DNA from: Stratiolaelaps scimitus
Lineage: Eukaryota; Arthropoda; Arachnida; Mesostigmata; Laelapidae
DNA length: 64,000 bases
Direction: 5' to 3'
Assembly: GCA_019614645.1 (NCBI GenBank)
Contig: JABWDB010000016.1
Coordinates: 4,898,001-4,962,000 of the forward strand
Within the stretch, counting starts at the first letter, position 1, and each line of letters starts with the position of its first letter. The notes under the pieces are model-generated. The model did no database searches and was not told where the DNA came from. It worked only from the letters and a program-made list of their open reading frames with translations. A program made the translations under genes and the position numbers. This document shows positions 35,533 to 48,382 of this stretch, piece by piece.

Positions 35533-38500
35533 GTATGTGAGGGCTGATGCATGCTCTGTAGCAGGCTGCTATCGTGATGTTATTCGAATTGAATATTATT
35601 ATACATTGCAATTAAACTAGCTCATAATGGATAATGAACGCCAAATAGATCTGGTGTGTTGCCGACAAATCTGAGTGATGTGATGAGTGGCGATATGTTA
35701 GTAAACAACATGCCAATCAATGGCCCTACGCTTGCCGTGGAGATAGTGACTGTCTGTCGGTGGTCTCGTGTTGAATATTCAGATATATATGACTCCAATA
35801 GGACTTCAATCGTAGTTTATCGAAAAACCATCGCTTTTCGAATTAACACCGTGAGCATTAGCGGGACCATGCAGTGACGGGTTGGCTTGGAACAGCACGG
35901 GTGCTACATGAGACCTAAACATCTCTGTGTGCTCTTTATTATTATTAACATGTCTTTGTCTCATTAACTACTATTACATAGAGACTATTTTTGCAATACA
36001 AATGTTAGGAATTTAGCTAATGATAGTTTTGCTGTGGTAGTTTGTTTATTCATTTTATTATTAATACGTGAATGTTTAATACTTGTGCTTAGACTGACGT
36101 AATTGACAAACTATGGGGTCTATTCGCGGTTGAGTCAACAACAGTATATTTTATAGCGGCGAAGCTCTTCGAACATAATCATACAGCACTGTAGCGTTTC
36201 TGTAGTTCAGTGTTTGACGCGCTAATACGATCAGCGTCACCTTAGACCGCAGGAGGTTAGTTCAGCTGGTTCAGTTGACCCTCTGCATACGCGACACATC
36301 ATCTACAGACTATCGATCTCTTTATCTTGTGTTATCCTCGTAATTATTTAATGCACATTCGTATTTCACACCTCAACTTCACCCATATCCTTCAGTGAGA
36401 AAGGCGTAGGTGTCCTTATTCCTGAGGCATTATTATCTCAGCTGCGGTTGTGTTTAGTCGACATCACATCCGTTCAATAATCAATTTTCATTGGCTCTGG
36501 GAATGAATGTTTAGTAGAATTTCAGATGTCGCCCACGCCGGAGTCATTCGGCATATTGCAGCCATAATAAATACTACAGAGAACTCCTTGAGAGATCGAA
36601 ATTCGAAAAGCATTGATGCCACCCGTCTACGTTCACGGCATGCAACTTTGCTCAACTCAGATATGAATTGAATCGTCAACAAGTGCCAACAGTTCGAATT
36701 CACTATGAATGATCTCTAGCCTAGTGAATCCTTGTTCGTTCATCTTCGTTTATTGCCTTCCCATTACCACCCGACGATCGGTCCCTCCGCTGTAAAGATA
36801 TAGAATAAACGAATTGCATTCTAATGAAGAAGAACGATTTGATGTCAATCCTCCATTAGGTAATGTTGATTGTACACGAGATTGTGGATATCCGGACAAA
36901 TCACATGGTCATAGCGATCATATGCTATTCAGTCTAAATTGGAGTGCGAGCATAAGCATCACTATCACATCACCTCTCTATCTCTCTCTTTCTTTATATA
37001 TATATATATAGGTATCACAGAAGAATCATTACATATCGTCCACGTAGTGCCCTGCAATATTGTATCCTATACTCTAATATCAGCGGTTTTTTTTGCATAC
37101 ACCGTGCTACCTCCGCATCCTGCCGAATGATTACTACATCCAACTACATTTCTCACATGTATATATATATATATATGTATATATATACATATATAATCAA
37201 AGGCTCGAAGGCTGGCACCGATTGCGAAACAATAACTATTCTTATATCCGCCGCTCTCGCATTCAGCGCCGGTTGACCGGCTGCCATCATTTGATGAACT
37301 CGTTGACGTCCGCCTTCGTTTCTGCCTTCCTCGTAGTCAGTTTTGTCTATGATGGTTTTCGAAGGGGAAAGGACAATATAAATGTTTTTTTCTTCTAAAT
37401 CTACTTCTTGTTGTGCGCTATTCTCTCATTTGCTGTCAGCAGCTGTTTGTGACGACCATTCCCTGTTCATTGTCGTGAGCGACAGTGGCCGTAAAGAGTC
37501 GCCCGAGATTGACACTATAGAGGGGACAGTAGGAAGAGAGGTGCAGACAGTGGTACAGAGAGAGATAGAGAGGGGGGGACAGAGATACGGCAAGTCAATG
37601 CTATGGTGTTTACATCGAGTGGTGAGCAACAACGTGAAAAGGATGCTTTTAGAATGGATAGTTCCTGCTGTTGCCGTTGCTGCTTGAACATGACGCGCAG
37701 ACTTAAACCAGAACAGAGTCGTCGAAGATCAGTGTCGCCACCGGGGAGATTCTCGAGGGTGGACGGTAGCTGCTGCTGTTGCCGGGGTTAGCTACGACAT
37801 CGGATAGATCACAGAGCGAAGGGTGATTGGTGATAGACCAGCCGTCATTCTGGCTTTTCTGTAGTTGACATGTCGTTGCTCTTGGATTTTACGGCCCCGC
37901 CATAACGAAGTTCATACGCCAACGAGTGGAAGCATTCGTACGCCCTTTGAAATGCCACCTTGCTCCTTGTGTTTGGCTCGCCGTAAACCTTCGCCCACGG
38001 CGTGCGCTACTGGGCTTGGCCGCCTCATGCGTTGGATAATTCATCGGAAAAGTCGGCCAAACGGGTTGTTCGCGTGTATTTAGGGAAGTCGATGGCGAGT
38101 TCCGATGGGGCGGTGGCAATAAATCACGGTGGTATCAATCAAGATCACGACTTAATCGCTGGCTCCGTCCGCTATCCCGTTGCTACAGACGACGCGATTT
38201 GGCCGTCAACCATCCAGCATTGACTTAGATATTCGCTTAGATACAGATCTACGCCATGTTGAGAAGTCGAGTGTGTTCCACATGATTGCGTCCTATAGAT
38301 TGTTGTTGTTATTTTCTGACGGGGGGGGGACTCTTCAAGGTCTTAAAACGAGAAAGAACACCCCGATGTTTGGCTGTTGTGTACAGTCTACCTGGATTGG
38401 AGCGCAATGACAACCAGGACGCTCTGAGAGAATGTCAGTCGCATTCTTGCTGCAAAGAACTAATTATTATAGCGACCCTCCAAAGTTGTCAGTCGATTCG

Positions 38501-38954
38501 ATGGCTGGGTGAATTTAGGACCTAGCCTCTCCGAGTGCAAATAATTTCTTAACTTTCTATGGGCTCAGTTCACCATTGTGGCAGGCGGTACATTCCCCAG
38601 TGAAAGTAAAAAACCTCCATAGAGGGGATTTATCCATGGACCTACTTCCGGGCACAAACCTTGGGTTTCAATTCGCTTACCTACCCATGCAAAGCTTTGT
38701 GAACAGGTGGTAATCCGATTACAGTAAGGTCCGTACTATAAGCCCCGCTTGGCAGGGCTTCTCATCCAAGGGTCTATTAGAGTTTCATATATTGCAAAGC
38801 CACAAATAGAATTTTCACTTCGTAAAAATCCTGCCGAGATCAGTTTCAGCAAACTCTATGTATTGTAGGTACAACGAATTCCCGCTCAATCGCATACCCA
38901 ATTCTCATAATCTCAGCTGCCCTTGTCCCGATTCGTAGGCAATGCAAATGGCAG
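35533..38954. other. non-coding stretch with one candidate exon
   Basis: (TA) tracts lie near 36996-37011 and 37158-37194. At 37443-37621 an acceptor (GCTGTCAGCAG) and a donor (CGAGTG/GTGAGC) bracket an open frame rich in Glu, Arg and Val. It is a possible exon but too weak to call as CDS. The rest shows nothing. Confidence 0.35.
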
Positions 38955-39006
38955 ATTGAGATTGTATTTAACGTCTGCGGCATTGCTTCATAAGACGGAC
39001 CCCAGA
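38955..39006 (-). mobile_element. truncated SINE 3' fragment
   Basis: On the minus strand GGGGTCCGTCTTATGAAGCA and then ATGCCGCAGACG match the tail module of the copy at 48383-48591 (GGGGTCCATCTTATGAAGCA, ATGCCGAAAG). The tRNA-like head is absent, so this is a 5'-truncated copy. Confidence 0.5.
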
Positions 39007-39866
39007 AAAAGCCAGTCCCATCGGGCTTTTATTGCTTCTGCTGCTGCTATTAACACGCCATGCAGGTATAATCACTCAACGAAAAGCCAGCTACATAACA
39101 TGTATTCAATTACAGAAGATCCAATAGTCTAGAAATATTCTTCTATTCCTCTTGAACACACTGTGCCTCCGTCCCAGTTTATCGGTCTGTACAGATAATT
39201 TACCACTGTTGTTTGGCGTTTACCTCGGGCTAGAACTCCAAAAAACGAGCTAGAACATGTTCCCCTGTTCGTATCGTAGCCTCCTATGGGAACGCATCAG
39301 TGACCTTTGACAATTCGACAAACAGAACATATTGAAGACCGAGCGAATCTCAGTAGCACCAGCAGCAGCAGTAACAGCGGTGGTATAAATCGCTATATTT
39401 GTTGTCGTATGCCTGATTTGGATATTCACCCTTAATGTTAGATTTCAGTGCTCTCCTGTACTCTCCTGTCAGTGCGTGCCCTATTGGGACTATATCACAT
39501 TGCGGTGCATTTTGGGCCGTTTGCAGTTCACGTAGTCCAAAACGTAGATGAGTATATATGCACGCACAGGGCCAGCAAGCTAGAACCTCGGGGTGCGACG
39601 TATCGCTGAGACACATGGGGCTTCTGACCTTGAATAACCACCGAGTAGGGCATAGGGTTGGCGAGCTTCAAGGCGTCACGTAATCTCTCTTTGTTCTTGC
39701 TGTTTCTGGAAACTGTTTGAAGCCTGTTTCGGAGCTTGCTGACAATGGCGACGCAGGGGACTAATCGCGTTTAGCCACATTAGATAGCTTTTCTCATAAT
39801 AGCACTATACAATACATTAGAGGTTGAAATGTGGCGACAAAGCTATATTCTGAAATAAGCATTTAC

Positions 39867-39906
<40 letters not shown>

Positions 39907-40254
39907 GTATTCAAAACACACTCGACATCTGGTCTTGGCCCATTCCTCCACAGTAAATTCGTTAATGCGATCGACCCTCTCACAGCTACGCTAATTAAAT
40001 ATGCCGATGAGATTAGAGATCCGTGCGCCCGATTGAATTTCATGTCACCAAATCTCATCGCTGACAAGTGTCTGTGTGGTGCAAGCATTTGTATGCTATC
40101 CATAGACACTGTCATGTTCGAGCGCAGTGGCGAAAAATAAATGCGTTGTATTAATCAGCCTTCGTATAATTAATCATGTTTGCAATATCTCAACTCCAGC
40201 GTTTACTGGGTTCTATGAGGGATTCAAAACCTCATTTTTATTGTGGAACCCTAG
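39007..40254. other. non-coding stretch
   Basis: It holds a (TA)n tract at 39873-39905. No gene is seen. Confidence 0.5.
39873..39905. repeat. (TA)n microsatellite
   Basis: About 16 TA units. Confidence 0.95.
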
Positions 40255-40575
40255 TCAAATTCGAGCTAGTGTGGGTAAACTCAATCTCAATGCTATCAGG
40301 CTATTGGAAATTTCGCAATCCAATTTCGTCCAATTGAATGGTACAATCATCGCGGCGAGGACCATTTCGACACGCCACATTGCTTGGCCCGTATCGTCAA
40401 GTGTGTGGATATTCCCTGGCAGACTATTTACGATATGACGAGAGGGCCACCAGTACTGTGGCTGAATATAACTGTGGAGTCTGGCGAGGGTCTTCATGGT
40501 AAGCTGGGCACTCTTTATGTCCAGTAAAACACAGTCCCCCTCAGCTAAACTGGTGCTACGTATTGCAGGAGTTAT
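40255..40575 (-). CDS. candidate terminal coding exon, unknown protein
   Basis: On the minus strand a T-rich tract leads to TTGTTGTTACTGCAG, an acceptor just upstream of 40575. The frame is then open for 106 codons to TGA at 40255-40257. Codon composition is balanced and coding-like. Recognisable segments include YIQPQYWWPSRHIVNSLPGN and a hydrophobic stretch VEMVLAAMIVPF followed by NWTKLDC. A donor-like ATC/GTAAAT inside (about 40435) could make it an internal exon. The opposite strand is also open over most of it. No family was recognised, and no partner exon upstream on the minus strand was identified. Confidence 0.35.
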   Translation of the reverse strand: MTPAIRSTSLAEGDCVLLDIKSAQLTMKTLARLHSYIQPQYWWPSRHIVNSLPGNIHTLDDTGQAMWRVEMVLAAMIVPFNWTKLDCEISNSLIALRLSLPTLARI

Positions 40576-42289
40576 CTGCAGTAACAACAAAAACAAAAAC
40601 GCTGGTCACACAGTGAGAACGAGCGAGCGAGAGAGAGATGCGAATATATTTCACGGTTAACATCTTATACTAATTAACATCAATACATCTACATTAATAT
40701 CACAATTAAATATCAAAAGAATCAGGTGGCCAATGAGAGTCAGCGAGTTCGCATTGAATCATCGCTGAATTGAAGGGTCGTCGTGACTGCTGACATGACA
40801 GCCGGGCTACCCAGAGCACCCTCAGGGCGTTCACCAAATCCATCAATCATTCACAGCTACCACTCCGTCGGGCATCCGAAGATTTCCTCAGAAGATTGTG
40901 CGTCACACCAGCCCCTCTCTGACACGACGATAATGTCTAGTCGGCATACAGTCCAGGGCCATTAATCGGTTGTGTGACGGCTATTAATTCATTATACCAT
41001 CCGCACGATGCCAATTAATAGACGAATGATGTAGAATCCACAATAATGATGATTTCATGTACAGCCGAAGGCGTAGGTTGTAGCTGCTCAAACGAGCCTC
41101 AAGCCGCTGTCAGATTATGACCCCGGTTATTGTGCGGATGGCGTTGATTTCCCCTCAGGTGGCACAATACAATTCAAACAGCGGTGGCGTTAAAATGCGA
41201 AGAAATCACTTGCTCACTAAGCGATCATCTATTGTATAGATCTTCACAACGAAATTTTCATCGTTCGAAGAGGCGCACAGGCGAGGCCGCCATGCACTCA
41301 CTCGCGCAGTGTCGGCAAAACGAAGAAAAATCGGAGGCGTTCCAGCCCCGGCGATGAACACAAATAGCTGAACATTTTGCGGAATATTTGCATTGGTTAG
41401 CTTCTAATATACGGCCAAGTTCAGCAGCGTCGTAAACCCAGTGAGTGAATGTGCTGCGTCGAGGGCCGTTCATTAAAAAACAACAACAACGATAACAAGA
41501 TCAAAATGAGAAACCTGTCAGCAGAGTAGAATTCACCCTGTGAAATCCGTCTGAGATCTATCACGGGCCTTGTTTAACAGTGAAAGAATTCTTCCCGAAA
41601 TTAAAAGCAGGCCGCAACGTGCGCACGCTGTAAACTAACACCATTCTTGTCTCACCAAGATCATCCTCATTGTGAAGACGTGTGTTACAAGGCAGTTATA
41701 TATATATATAAACCGTGGCAGAGAGAGCCGTGTGTATAAGGCCGTTCACTAGGTCCTCTGAACCCTGACGACTAAGGCCGACTGCTTCCCTCAGATAGCG
41801 AAGCTATCGTGTATCTCCCCTGAGGCGTCAATTAATTCCATTATGGCGCGGTGGACATCAATCTCGGTGAATAAATGGATTCGTGTGGTCTGGTTGCCTA
41901 TATATATATATATATATAGATTATATATGATATGACTATAATTATCTATTGATAGTTTTTTACCTTTTGATATACGTACCTATTCCTTATTAGCTCCTCA
42001 CTCATTCGCAGATTCTTCATGATATTATTATTATTTTGTTGCAATAGACTAGTCCACCTCGATGACGATGATGATACGGCCATACGATCAATAATAATAT
42101 TATCGGCTTGCTGCTATAATGTCGATTAGTGTCCACAGCTTCTTGTGCCGACGACAATTTTCCACAAGGCAGACTCTGTTGTATCATTATCATAATTATC
42201 ATTATTATACAATCCACATATATATGTATACAAACGAAATATGGCATCTCTCACTTAATTCGGTTCAGTCGAGTTTTCTCTACCCAAAT
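40576..42289. other. non-coding stretch
   Basis: (TA) tracts lie at about 41697-41710 and 41900-41918. A small perfect hairpin (GATAGC/GCTATC) lies near 41796-41810. No gene is seen. Confidence 0.5.
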
Positions 42290-43015
42290 CCACGATGATC
42301 CATGTAAGTGCGAAGAGTTATCCTCGACGACAGATTGACAGCCCCCGATATTGGCAGCAATTTAGCCGCCAACCTACGGAAATTTCTCCCAGTTGCTGTT
42401 GACGCTGTTGTTGTTGTTACTGCCGTCGCCGCCGCCGCTACCGCTGTTGTGCAGACGGTGCGATTTTCGCTCCAATCGACGACGACAATGGTTTCCGCCG
42501 ACGTTGAACGCAAGGCAGGTCGCTGCTGCAGTTGCTTCTGCCGTTTGGGGCGGTCACTTACGGTGGGTGGCTTGGTTCGGTGGCGCGACAGGCGGCGTAT
42601 ACTAACGAGGTCAACGATTCGATCCGAAAGAAAAAGATGACAACAACAGACGCATACACGTGTACGTAGCGATGACGTCGACGACAGCAATAAACAGCAG
42701 CCGTTGGCGAACAACTGACTGAGCAGAACTCGTTCAATCGATGATTTTTCGCTTCTGCAGCCAGCGAAGAAGGTGTCTTCTGCGCTACTGCTGCTGTTGC
42801 TGTTATTGAAGATGTTTGACGAGGACGACGATGATGGTGTTGCTGTCTCCTGATGGCGATATCAACGTAGAGATGGCTGTTGATCGTCGTCTACCGGTGG
42901 GCGGTGGCCCAGAAGAGGATCACTAACGGTGGCTAACGTCTGCCGAGACGATGGTAGTAACGGCGGCGGCGGCTGCTGCTGCTACTGCTGATTGTTGTTG
43001 TTGTGGAGGATTTTC
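42290..43015 (-). other. triplet-rich island, possible minus-strand 5' exon
   Basis: Plus-strand CTG, TTG, GCC and GGC triplets (clusters at 42393-42440, 42787-42810 and 42961-43010) read as CAG and CAA triplets on the minus strand, matching the look of the plus-strand 5' exons at 2140 and 29850. This suggests a minus-strand leader, but no clear donor was fixed. The overlapping frames at 42280-42714 (minus) and 42308-42640 (plus) are dominated by repeat translation (Ala/Val/Thr runs) and are not called. Confidence 0.3.
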
Positions 43016-45394
43016 ATTGTTTTTGCTTATTTCTTGCTCGAAAATATAATGAGCGTTGTTCCTTAAATTCTGTCATCAAGCGAATGAAGCCGATAGCGGC
43101 GTCGACTGGTTAATGCTCCGCTCGTATCTTCACGCGGGTGAGATGTTATCAATCGTAGAGAGGACAAGAGTGGAGAAACTTTTCGAAGAATATCAGTATT
43201 TATACATTTGGAGGGTGGATCGCGTTCGTGTCACATCCAACCTGTTCACGATGATATTGGACGCACACAAACGTACACATAAACTGTACGTACATTAGTA
43301 ACTAGAGCAATGTTGCGTAACCATTGTGAATGAATATGATACGCCACCTGCTGTTATTTTATTCTGTAAGTTGTTTCACGCAGAGTCCACTGAGAATAAA
43401 AAAAAAGGTCGATAAACTCGCACACAAAAGCTCTCTCTAAATACTCGTTGCTGTGTGCGCATAAAAGGGTTGTCTTCCTCTCGTCGTTACTATTCCATGA
43501 GGGTCGAACAGTAATAGCAATCGCGAACTCGTTCCTGCACTAGAATAGGCGGCTGCTTATGCAGATCTACAATGGGCTGATATTGAAGTCGATTCCATTC
43601 GTCCGTGGATACGTACAGAGTACATCTCGAGTCAGCTTGTCGTTCAAGGGAGTCGGTATATTCACTTGGGCAAGATTTAGTTGAAGAGGAGAAATTTTTA
43701 AATTGAAATTCTCTCTCTACTCAGCATTGTCAACCTACTCATGTCAATGTCAGTGGTTAGTCCCACCATAGGCTGTCCTGTTCCCGCAGTGTCGACCGCA
43801 TCGATGGACCCGATAGTGTTCCCGTGCAAGCTGCTGGAGCACTTCTACGCGAGAGTGACTTTTCACGTCAACCACGCGTCCAGACTGCCCACATCTTTTG
43901 TTGGAACATCTGCCAGATCAGACCTGGTAAGACGCTCCGAGCAGCACGATATATCATTACTGTTGCAACGATTACGCGGGGAGTGCAGACGGTTTATCAA
44001 CCCCGCTCAGCAGTGGACACTAAATGCGTTTGGCTCATCTTTCTGAGTGGATTTCCATGAGCGCTGTGGAGACCAGACTAACAAGAAGACCCCTTTGAAA
44101 TCACTCGTGGTACGAGAGAAAAAAAAGCAGTGTGGCAAACTTCGAGTGTTACCTAGCGCGTAGCTTAGAAGTCAGAGGGGTGATGTAACCCTTTTGTAAA
44201 CGAAGCATCTGAGCTTCCAACCCCCCCTCTGACCAACATTCGTTTTTTTGTCCATGTGATTTCGTTGGGCACCACTAGCCAGATGGTTAATGCATTACAG
44301 CTACGCTAACTCTATGATGGGAAGTGTAATGCAGTGCTGGAGGCAGGTCTGTATGATCTGTCCAAACGAGTCAGTGCGAGGTGGTTTAATATGAGCGATA
44401 TGACACGTGAGTAAACACCAACCCAGAATAGGCCACCTTTATTGCTTCATTATGAGCTTTGTACAGCGAGGTCTAGTTCATCACCGCTTTCATCATCGGT
44501 CTCCACGATACAAAAAACGACGCTACTAGTGAAGCTATTCTACTACGCCACATTACCCCTTATGAGTGTATTAATTATTACGGGTTCGTTTGCATCGATG
44601 GTTAGCTCGCGGGTGTATTCATAGAATAGCCCTATAGGTCATAGCCCAAAATAGAAGAAGACTTTCAGTGCGAGGAGTTTGTATCCACGCACAAAAGCAG
44701 CAGCACCGCATAGCTAATATATAATAGTTACATGGTGACGGCTCGACGACTGTCAAAAATAAGCCGGCGCTTTTGCGGTCAGTCAGAGCTTTTGCAGTGG
44801 ACATTATCTAACTCTGTATAATTCACTATTAACAATATATCTATATAGAGGGTTGCTGCAGCTGCAAATGACTAAGATCTGATAGCAATCAATAACCGCA
44901 AAAAACTTACTTGATCGTACTATTTATTCGTATAGTGAATATTTCTGTGACTCTGTGGTCACAACACGGACGGCCGTTTGTGACCCAGCCAAACTGGCCA
45001 CTTTCTTAGTTTCTCATGGAGTATCGATCTCATCGCGGCTGGCACTTCGACAGTTCGCGAAATGCGGTTACATTTATTGGCAATGACCTCGACCGGCCGT
45101 GTGACTATGGGCAGGGTCACGGGAGAATGCTGACTAGTGGGGGGGGGGGGGGGCTAATTGTTATGGTTACTTGATTACAGTATTTAATCGAAACATCGAA
45201 ACAACGGCACAGCCACACATAGTATTTCGATTTATGTGCATATGCGCTCGTTGATTAGACTGGTTAGACTTTAAGAAACAAGTTGACGTACTGTTCTCAC
45301 TGATTAGTATTAGTGATAACAGATAGATAAATTTCCTCCTCTACAAAAAAAAAAAAGTATTAACAAGAAAATTTCCTCCTCCACAAGAGTATAT
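43016..45394. other. non-coding stretch with one candidate exon
   Basis: At 43790-43926 a pyrimidine tract and CCCGCAG acceptor and a donor (ACCTG/GTAAGA) bracket 137 bases open in two frames, one of which reads RVQTAHIFCWNICQIRPG. It is possible but unproven. A degenerate tRNA-like stretch occurs near 44270-44320, and a G15 run at 45139-45153. Confidence 0.35.
45139..45153. repeat. G15 homopolymer
   Basis: Fifteen G bases in a row. The length is uncertain in any assembly, and such a tract can form G-quadruplex structures. Confidence 0.9.
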
Positions 45395-45475
45395 ATCGAT
45401 TCACATCGGCGGCGCCTTGTGAGATTCGAATCGGCGACCCTACGCCTTTTTGTGCCTCTGCGCCATCTGAGTGGA
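45395..45475 (-). mobile_element. tRNA-derived SINE head
   Basis: On the minus strand CTCAGATGGCGCAGAGGCAC (A-box region, about 45453-45472) precedes GCCGATTCGAATCTCAC (B box, about 45419-45435), spaced as in a tRNA. The acceptor stem and anticodon arm do not fold as a tRNA. The downstream flank carries a direct repeat (AAATTTCCTCCTCYACAA at 45330-45347 and 45369-45386). Confidence 0.5.
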
Positions 45476-46059
45476 TAATTTTCTTCCTTGAGATCATATG
45501 ATGAATATCTCTACTCGGGATCCACATACGGCCCCTTGAAACTTATGGAAGCTTCAGCAGCTCAGAATATGTCAAAGTCGTACGTATATATTAGAGGAGT
45601 AATCAGATGAAAATAAAAACTAAGCTGCGTAAAATGGCGTTGCAGAAGTTGACCGCAAAGCACAGATAATATTGTTTAGAGAAATCTTGAGTCGTCCAAC
45701 CGATTACACGGAACTGAGCAACTTATGCCGAAATATACCACTCCTCTGTAGTGCTATATTTCGTAGATATTTTTCCCTTGATTGTGTCGTATAACATAAC
45801 TTGGGTACCGTGACGAACGTCTGTGAATCTTCGGTGTTGATTATAACAAAAAAAAACCAACACTTTTGAATGTTCCTTGTTCCCGGCTGGCTGGTCGTGG
45901 ACACCCACACAAATCAGCTTCAAGAACGAAATGCTGCACCGGTGGCCAATTGCTCCGCCTGGTTCTCCTTGTATCTGTCTGTGTCTCTGTACGCCTTGCA
46001 TTTACATCGTTCTCTACCAAATTTTATCTTATTCCGACGCTTCATTCTTTGACGTAATC

Positions 46060-46168
46060 TCCTTTCAGTGGTCCATAGCATGAAGATTCCCCAGACCAAC
46101 AACAGCAGCAGCAACGTCCAGCAAAGGGGTGGCAGTCAGCGTAATAATCGCAACAGAAGTATACACAC

Positions 46169-46211
<43 letters not shown>

Positions 46212-46660
46212 GGCCGCCGCAATAGGATATGGAAGCGAGGTATAGCGCGAGACAGATAGATCGTCCTGCGGCAACAGCAGCGTGAGCTGCCGTTAGCAGC
46301 GCGCCGCCATCCGCTTCCAACGAAGACAAAGAACGAAGACGTTCCAACAACGCGTTTCTGTCCTCAGCATTTGTCTACCGACTCGGACGGTGCTGGAAGC
46401 TGTTGTGGTGCTGGCGTTGTAGTGATGATGCTCGTTGTTGGTATTCCGAGTGATTCTTCTCGTTGTTCTTAATCAGTTCTTCGGCCTCTGTTGCTTCTGT
46501 TGAACTTGTGCTCCCCTATTGGCGATTGTTCTATAGCCGATGTTAGGTCTCTTGGCGATGAGCTCGCGTGGCGCCGACCACGCGAGGGTCCGTCGACGTT
46601 TTGGCCGATCGGCGTCTTCTACAGCCGTCGCAGTAGAAGTATATGGCCCTCATTGTTTTG
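46060..46660. other. triplet-rich island
   Basis: An acceptor-like CTCCTTTCAG at 46068 is followed by an ATG at 46080 and a short Gln/Asn/Ser-rich frame (KIPQTNNSSSNVQQRGG), interrupted by the TA tract. Further on, GTT/GCT triplets (46390-46500) look like minus-strand CAA/CAG leader sequence. It could hold the 5' ends of one or two genes; none is resolved. Confidence 0.25.
46172..46208. repeat. (TA)n microsatellite
   Basis: About 18 TA units. Confidence 0.95.
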
Positions 46661-47608
46661 ATCGCCAGACAAGGCAGTACCATGTATCCTATGCTACGTC
46701 AGCGAATATTTAATTTAATAATAATAATAAGCTATATTAACAGGTTTTTGTAGATTCGTTAGTTTGTGACAACATCGACGCGTGGGCTCGGCACAACCAC
46801 CGACAGCTGTCGTAGTGAGGTAAAAGAGAAGTGCAAATTTGATTTAAAATTTGTGTGGTGCGAGCTGACTCACGATTCGTGACTAAATTACTGCATTGCC
46901 ACTATTAGTTAATATACTATTATATAATTATGAATTAGATGTACATTTCCCGTATGAGGCATATCTTTAAATCTGACATCTCGACCCAAAAAAACCGCTC
47001 GCGTCGACGACGCCGTCCTCGCTCTATGCGCCACAGTCGTCGTCGTCGGAGGAGGACACTCGTCGTCAGGCAGATCATCACATCCGTTTCCCTCGCGGTT
47101 TTCGGGTCAGATTCATCTATCTATTGTGCCATGATATAGGCCAGTGTCAGTACGAGATAGAGGCAGTGTGCAGTTCACATTTTGCATTTCGTCCCCCACT
47201 CTTTGGGTCCATCATCATAAATCGCCAAGAGAGAGAGAGGAGAGAGTTGATAACGAACGACATTCTACAAAGCAGCGACAGCAGCAGCAGTAGCGGGAAT
47301 AAACCCTTTAGCTTCCATTGACTTCCCTTCCAGTGGCGGCACAGTCACCACCACTCACGGGGCAGCGAGCACTCTCTGACGTGGCTGCACGTGGTAAACA
47401 TGTTTAAACACTTTTCATTGGGCTGTTTCATTCATAGTTCGAAAAACGGTATACTCGGTCTAGTTGTCTCTCTGATTGTCTTTCAGTGTCACCCGAGCCT
47501 TGATTTCCTTGTTAGGGGCGCTATTCTCTCCTGAGTATTGCTGTAGCTGCGATAGGGTGCGTTTTCCTCGTAGGAAAACTATAGACGGTCAAAGAAACAA
47601 CGCGATGG
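46661..47608. other. non-coding stretch
   Basis: An ATT-type run lies near 46715-46730 and a CGTCGT-rich patch near 47005-47060. A short (CAG)n lies near 47275-47293. No gene is supported. Confidence 0.5.
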
Positions 47609-48366
47609 ACGTCTTAATGAACGAGTTGATTGAATAGAGCTAGTTCAGCTCTCTGTTTTGTCGTTCTTCATTCTAATTAATGGTTGTTCGCCTTATCTAG
47701 CCTTAGACGTTGCTACCGCTTCAGTGTCATCGGACTCATCCACGTGGAGCAAACATTTCCTAGGGAAATCAGCATAGTGTATATGCGAGATTCATTATCA
47801 ATTCATTTGTTAACCTATGCAAGGCTAGCCACCCAATCTCGAGTGTTGACAGGCGACACGCGTCGGTCCACCGTCGCTTATCTGAGGTGAGCCTGCTAAT
47901 CGTGTTCAAACGGTTCTTAGTTGACGAAAACTGTTAAGAAAACCGACCTCTGTTGGGTGAGCAATCAACTGCCTCTGGAACCATTACCCTTTTTTGTGTA
48001 GTCTGTGTTTCTTCTCGTTAAGTGAGGACGGTGTCATCAGTTCGTTGACGAGATCACGTGGACTCTGAGAGACGTCGCTTCCGACTTGATTCCAGGACCG
48101 ATTCATTACTAGCGAACAGGCTAACTGTAATACACACACGACTGAATGAATGGATAATGAATCTTTCATATATATACATATATATATATTTTACTATACT
48201 GATTTCGCTTTGAAATGTGTACTCACCCACGTGGATGAGTCCTACGACATTGAAACGGCAGCTATGTCTAAGGCCAGATAAGGCGAACAACTATTAATTA
48301 CAATGAAGAATGATAAAGCAGAGAACTGAACTAGCTCTACTCAATCAACGTATTGTTCATTAAGCG
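47609..48366. repeat. long imperfect inverted repeat
   Basis: The left arm (about 47609-47808) matches the reverse complement of the right arm (about 48145-48366) over about 200 bases at high but imperfect identity. Shared blocks include GAGCTAGTTCAG, TTGTTCGCCTTATCT, GGACTCATCCACGTGG and GATTCATTATC. The right arm carries a (TA) insertion at 48167-48190. The spacer is about 336 bases and may hold weaker inner similarity. The open frames 47684-47890 (plus) and 48054-48290 (minus) encode similar peptides only because they lie in opposite arms; neither has an ATG there. It is probably a foldback or non-autonomous transposon, or an inverted duplication. If transcribed it would fold into a long hairpin. 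Confidence 0.75.
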
Positions 48367-48382
48367 CTTCTTAGTAGCGTAC

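Noticed and set aside
42280..42714. 144-codon minus-strand frame
   Set aside because: It is dominated by Ala/Val/Thr runs from triplet repeats, with no supporting splice signal or recognisable domain.
47684..48290. Pair of similar peptides on opposite strands as a duplicated gene
   Set aside because: The similarity is at the DNA level across the inverted repeat, the frames lack an ATG and the right copy runs into a TA microsatellite.
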